64,000 bases of DNA from Prochilodus magdalenae (lineage: Eukaryota > Chordata > Actinopteri > Characiformes > Prochilodontidae). The position numbers and the translations under genes were made by a program. Below are positions 60,295-64,000 of this stretch, one piece after another (the first letter of the stretch is position 1; each line of letters opens with the position of its first letter). A model generated the notes under the pieces. It was not told where the DNA came from and did not search any database. It saw only the letters and a list, made by a program, of their open reading frames with translations. The DNA lies in NCBI GenBank assembly GCA_024036415.1, contig JAMWET010000762.1:155001-219000 (forward strand), in the 5' to 3' direction.

Positions 60295-62690
60295 AAAGTG
60301 TAAACAGAGTGAGGGAGAGAGGGTTTGGTGTGAGGTGTGTACAGAGTGAGTGAGAGAGGGTTTGGTGTGAGGTGTGTACAGAGTGAGGGAGGGAGGGTTT
60401 GGTGTGAGGTGTGTACAGAGTGAGGGAGAGAGGGTTTGGTGTGAGGTGTGTACAGAGTGAGCGAGAGAGGGTTTGGTGTGAGGTGTGTACAGAGTGAGTG
60501 AGAGAGGGTTTGGTGTGAGGTGTGTACAGAGTGAGGGAGAGGGGGTTTGGTTTGAGGTGTGTACAGAGTGAGTGAGAGCGGGTTTGGTGTGAGGTGTGTA
60601 CAGAGTGAGGGAGAGAGGGTTTGGTGTGAGGTGTGTACAGAGTGAGTGAGAGAGGGTTTGGTGTGAGGTGTGTACAGAGTGAGGGAGAGAGGGTTTGGTG
60701 TGTGGTGTGCAGAGTGAGTGAGAGAGGGTTTGGTGTGAGGTGTGTACAGAGTGAGGGAGAGAGGGTTTGGTGTGAGGTGTGTACAGAGTGAGGGAGAGAG
60801 GGTTTGGTGTGAGGTGTGTAAACAGAGTGAGGGAGAGAGGGTTTGGTGTGAGGTGTGTACAGAGTGAGTGAGAGAGGGTTTGGTGTGAGGTGTGTACAGA
60901 GTGAGGGAGAGAGGGTTTGGTGTGAGGTGTGTACAGAGTGAGGGAGAGAGGGTTTGGTGTGAGGTGTGTACAGAGTGAGGGAGAGAGGGGTTGGTGTGAG
61001 GTGTGTACAGAGTGAGTGAGAGAGGGTTTGGTGTGAGGTGTGTACAGAGTGAGGGAGAGAGGGATTGTGGTGATGGGTGTACAGAGTGATGGAGAGAGGG
61101 TTTGGTGTGAGGTGTGTACAGAGTGAGGGAGAGAGGGTTTGGTGTGAGGTGTGTACAGAGTGAGGGAGAGAGGGTTTGGTGTGAGGTGTGTACAGAGTGA
61201 GGGAGAGAGGGTTTGGTGTGAGGTGTGTACAGAGTGAGGGAGAGAGGGTTTGGTGTGAGGTGTGTACAGAGTGAGGGAGAGAGGGTTTGGTGTGAGGTGT
61301 GTACAGAGTGAGGGAGAGAGGGTTTGGTGTGAGGTGTGTACAGAGTGAGGGAGAGAGGGTTTTGTGTGAGGTGTGTAAAGAGTGAGGTAGAGAGGGTGGT
61401 GTGTGTGGTGTGTAGAGAGTGAGGGAGAGAGGGTTTGGTGTGAGGTGTGTACAGAGTGAGGGAGAGAGGGTTTAGTGTGAGGTGTGTACAGAGTGAGGGA
61501 GAGAGGGTTTGGTGTGAGGTATGTGTACAGCACAGTGAGTGAGAGTGGGTTTGGTGTGTGGTGTGAAGAGTGAGCGTGAGAGGGTTTGGTGTGAGGTGTG
61601 TACAGAGTGAGGGAGAGAGGGTTTGGTGTGAGGTGTGTACAGAGTGAGTGAGAGAGGGTTTGGGGTGAGCTGAGGACAGAGTGAGGGAGAGAGGGTTTGG
61701 TGTGAGGTGTGTACAGAGTGAGTGAGAGAGGGTTTGGTGTGAGGTGTGTACAGATTGAGGGAGAGAGGGTTTGGTGTGAGGTGTGTACAGAGTGAGGGAG
61801 AGAGGGGGGGTTTGGTGTTGAGGTGTGATACAGAGTGAGGGAGAGAGGGTTTGGTGTGAGGTGTGTACAGAGTGAGTGAGAGAGGGTTTGGTGTGAGGTG
61901 TGTACAGAGTGAGGGAGAGAGGGTTTGGTGTGAGGTGTGTACAGAGTGAGTGAGAGAGGGTTTTGGTGTGAGGTGTGTACAGAGTGAGGGAGAGAGGGTT
62001 TTGGTGTGAGGTGTGTACAGAGTGAGGGAGAGAGGGTTTGGTGTGAGGTGTGTACAGAGTGAGGGAGAGAGGGTTTGGTGTGAGGTGTGTACAGAGTGAG
62101 GGAGAGAGACCTTGGTGTGAGTGTGTACAGAGTGAGGGAGAGAGGGTTTTGGTGTGACGCTGTGCTTTGTACAGAGTGAGGGAGAGAGGTTCTCCCTTTG
62201 GGGTGAGGTGTGACAGAGTGAGGGAGAGAGGGTTGGTGTGAGGTGTGTACAGAGTGAGGGAGAGAGGGTTTGGTGTGAGGTGTGTACAGAGTGAGGGAGA
62301 GACCACCTTTGGTGTGAGGTGTGTACAGAGTGAGGTGAAAGAGGGTTTGGTGTGAGTGTGTACAGAGTGAGGGAGAGAGGGTTTGGTGTGAGGTGTGTAC
62401 AGAGTGAGGGAGAGAGGGTTTGGTGTGAGGTGTGTACAGAGTGACGTACAGAGGGTAGGCTGTGAGGTGTGTACAGAGTGAGGGAGAGAGGGTTTGGTGT
62501 GAGGTGTGTACAGAGTGAGGGAGAGAGGGTTTGGTGTGAGGTGTGTACAGAGTGAGGGAGAGAGGGTTTGGTGTGAGGTGTGTACAGAGTGAGGGAGAGA
62601 GGGTTTGGTGTGAGGTGTGTACAGAGTGAGGGAGAGAGGGTTTGGTGTGAGGTGTGTACAGAGTGAGGGAGAGAGGGTTTCTACATGTGA
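60295..62690. repeat. 36-bp minisatellite array 2, downstream of necap1
   Basis: The same unit as the array at 46.6-49.7 kb, roughly 66 copies, but much more regular up to about 61540. The reverse strand stays open for 687 codons (60243-62306) with the peptide [20 protein letters not shown] repeated. This is a 12-codon artefact of the period, with no start context, splice site or homology to suggest a gene. It starts from tgtaaacagagtga, as array 1 does. Confidence 0.95.
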
Positions 62691-62694
62691 AGCT

Positions 62695-64000
62695 CTTTAG
62701 AACCCACCGTCGTGTGCTGCTGTTAGAGACCCTCTAGCTGCTTCACATTGCCCGGCAGGTTCTGTTGAAGTGGTGTTGAGGTTCAGCAGGTCTGGGTGTG
62801 GTAGTGAAACTGAACCCAGTGGCTGAATTTGGTTACCTGGTTGATTTAGTTCATATAGAGCAGGTTGAGCTGAACAGCTTTCACCCTTCCATCATTAACA
62901 AACCGCACGGGGTGAATACTTTTTCACAGCGCTGTAGGTTCTGTTGGATCCCGTTTGGACCAGCTCTTGTTATCCACTACTGTTATTGTCTATGTAACGT
63001 TTATATCCGGTCTTATTAATAACAGTGGGCCTTAAAGAGTCAGAAACCACACAGGGTCTGTTTGACAGCTGGACTCGGTTCTGATTTCATATGGACCCGT
63101 ATTAATAATTTGGTTGGATTATGGCTTGGAATTTCCCACCCACATCTTTCAGTCTTCCTCTGTTTTCCTGTTACTCCCCAGTTCAGCGACCCTTTCTTCC
63201 AGGTCCTGTGTTCTGTGTTTGAGTGTGAAGTCCGTGTATCAAAGGTTATATGTAGAAAATAAATTATACGACATAAAAAGCGATATAATATATTAATATA
63301 TGTGTATATTTATTTACAGTAACAGAAATAAGTTGATATATATAGTTGTATAGCTGTAGCTTAATTTTCTAATAATTCCAGAAATTCTGCAGTCAGTTTC
63401 TTTTTCAAGCGCCTGTCGCCCTCTAGTGGAGACCATGTGAACCATGTGGTAGAACCCAAACGGCTTGTCCTCGGGCCTTTATTGAAGTTTTAAAAGCTGA
63501 AAAAGATTAATAATAATGCTGTATCTGTTACAGCCTTGCTGCAGATCAACAAACTTACATTATTATTTATTCAGTGTTGTTTTATGGACAGATCAAAACT
63601 TACGCAATAACACAAACACCACATAGAGTCCTGAATTATTTAGGGTGTCTTATTTCATGTTTCAGAAGGCTTGGAGATTTAATTATAAAATATAAACAGT
63701 AATTATGTATATCTGCCTTCGTATTGCATTACTTTCCGAGTATGAGAAACGATTTTTGATCTAGATATCAAACTAATAAGACTTAACATTTCACATGTTA
63801 AATTTTATTAGAATATTGATTTTTAATATTTTCATTCTGGATTTTATTTTTAAATAAAGTGTACTCTGGAAAGTTTTTGAGAATTATTATATATATATAT
63901 ATATATATACCTCACTGGAGTCTGTGTAATCTCGATCGGTCAGTGCACAGGTGTTTCCTCCCGGAGCTGTTGGGTCACTATGCCCTGGACAGGTCAGGAC
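62695..64000. other. AT-rich flank, no gene recognised
   Basis: A possible transposon end reading gggtgaatactttttcacag at 62910-62929 resembles fish Tc1-like termini. An (AT)n microsatellite lies at 63886-63909. No exon was recognised up to the window end. Confidence 0.45.

Noticed and set aside
60243..62306. 687-codon antisense open frame, the second longest in the window
   Set aside because: Same artefact in the second 36-bp array.

Overview
This is nuclear DNA of a teleost fish. It carries intron-split vertebrate genes with GT..AG junctions, long gene-poor stretches full of minisatellites, a tRNA-derived SINE, Tc1/mariner relics and fold-back DNA elements. The ~700-bp palindromic element at 8.0 and 51.4 kb is of a kind I associate with otophysan fishes (characins, catfishes, knifefishes), but that lineage call is weak. 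All exon borders were set by hand from splice sites, reading phase and protein similarity; none was checked by search.

Five genes are supported, all on the + strand. (1) il11 (about 0.76-5.9 kb): three exons encode the C-terminal two thirds of interleukin-11, with an AU-rich 3'UTR; the signal-peptide/helix-A exon was not found. (2) znf628 (7.1-20.8 kb): a CpG-rich noncoding first exon and six coding exons for a protein of about 1434 residues with 17 C2H2 fingers. (3) nat14 (21.8-24.7 kb): two coding exons for a membrane-anchored GNAT-fold protein. (4) aicda (39.3-42.9 kb): activation-induced cytidine deaminase, five exons, with exon 4 disrupted by several insertions. (5) necap1 (46.2-60.0 kb): an endocytic adaptor-associated protein with eight exons and an odd C-terminus.

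The first three genes match the human 19q13.42 neighbourhood (IL11, ZNF628, NAT14), and the last two match human 12p13.31 (AICDA, NECAP1). The 14.5-kb segment between the blocks (24.7-39.2 kb) has no convincing gene and holds four minisatellites (43, 25, 73 and 30 bp units), a small TIR transposon and a Tc1 relic. The genes do not form one pathway: il11 is a secreted cytokine, znf628 a nuclear DNA-binding protein, nat14 a membrane acetyltransferase-like protein, aicda the B-cell antibody-gene mutator, and necap1 works in clathrin endocytosis.

Repeats dominate the rest. A 36-bp minisatellite occurs twice (46.6-49.7 kb inside necap1 intron 1, and 60.3-62.7 kb downstream of necap1). Because 36 is a multiple of three, it makes long meaningless antisense reading frames. 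Introns of il11 and nat14 hold a TTCTAGAA-rich repeat that forms arrays resembling heat-shock elements. A palindromic MITE built on TTCCACCTTAAA/TTTAAGGTGGAA recurs at several sites.
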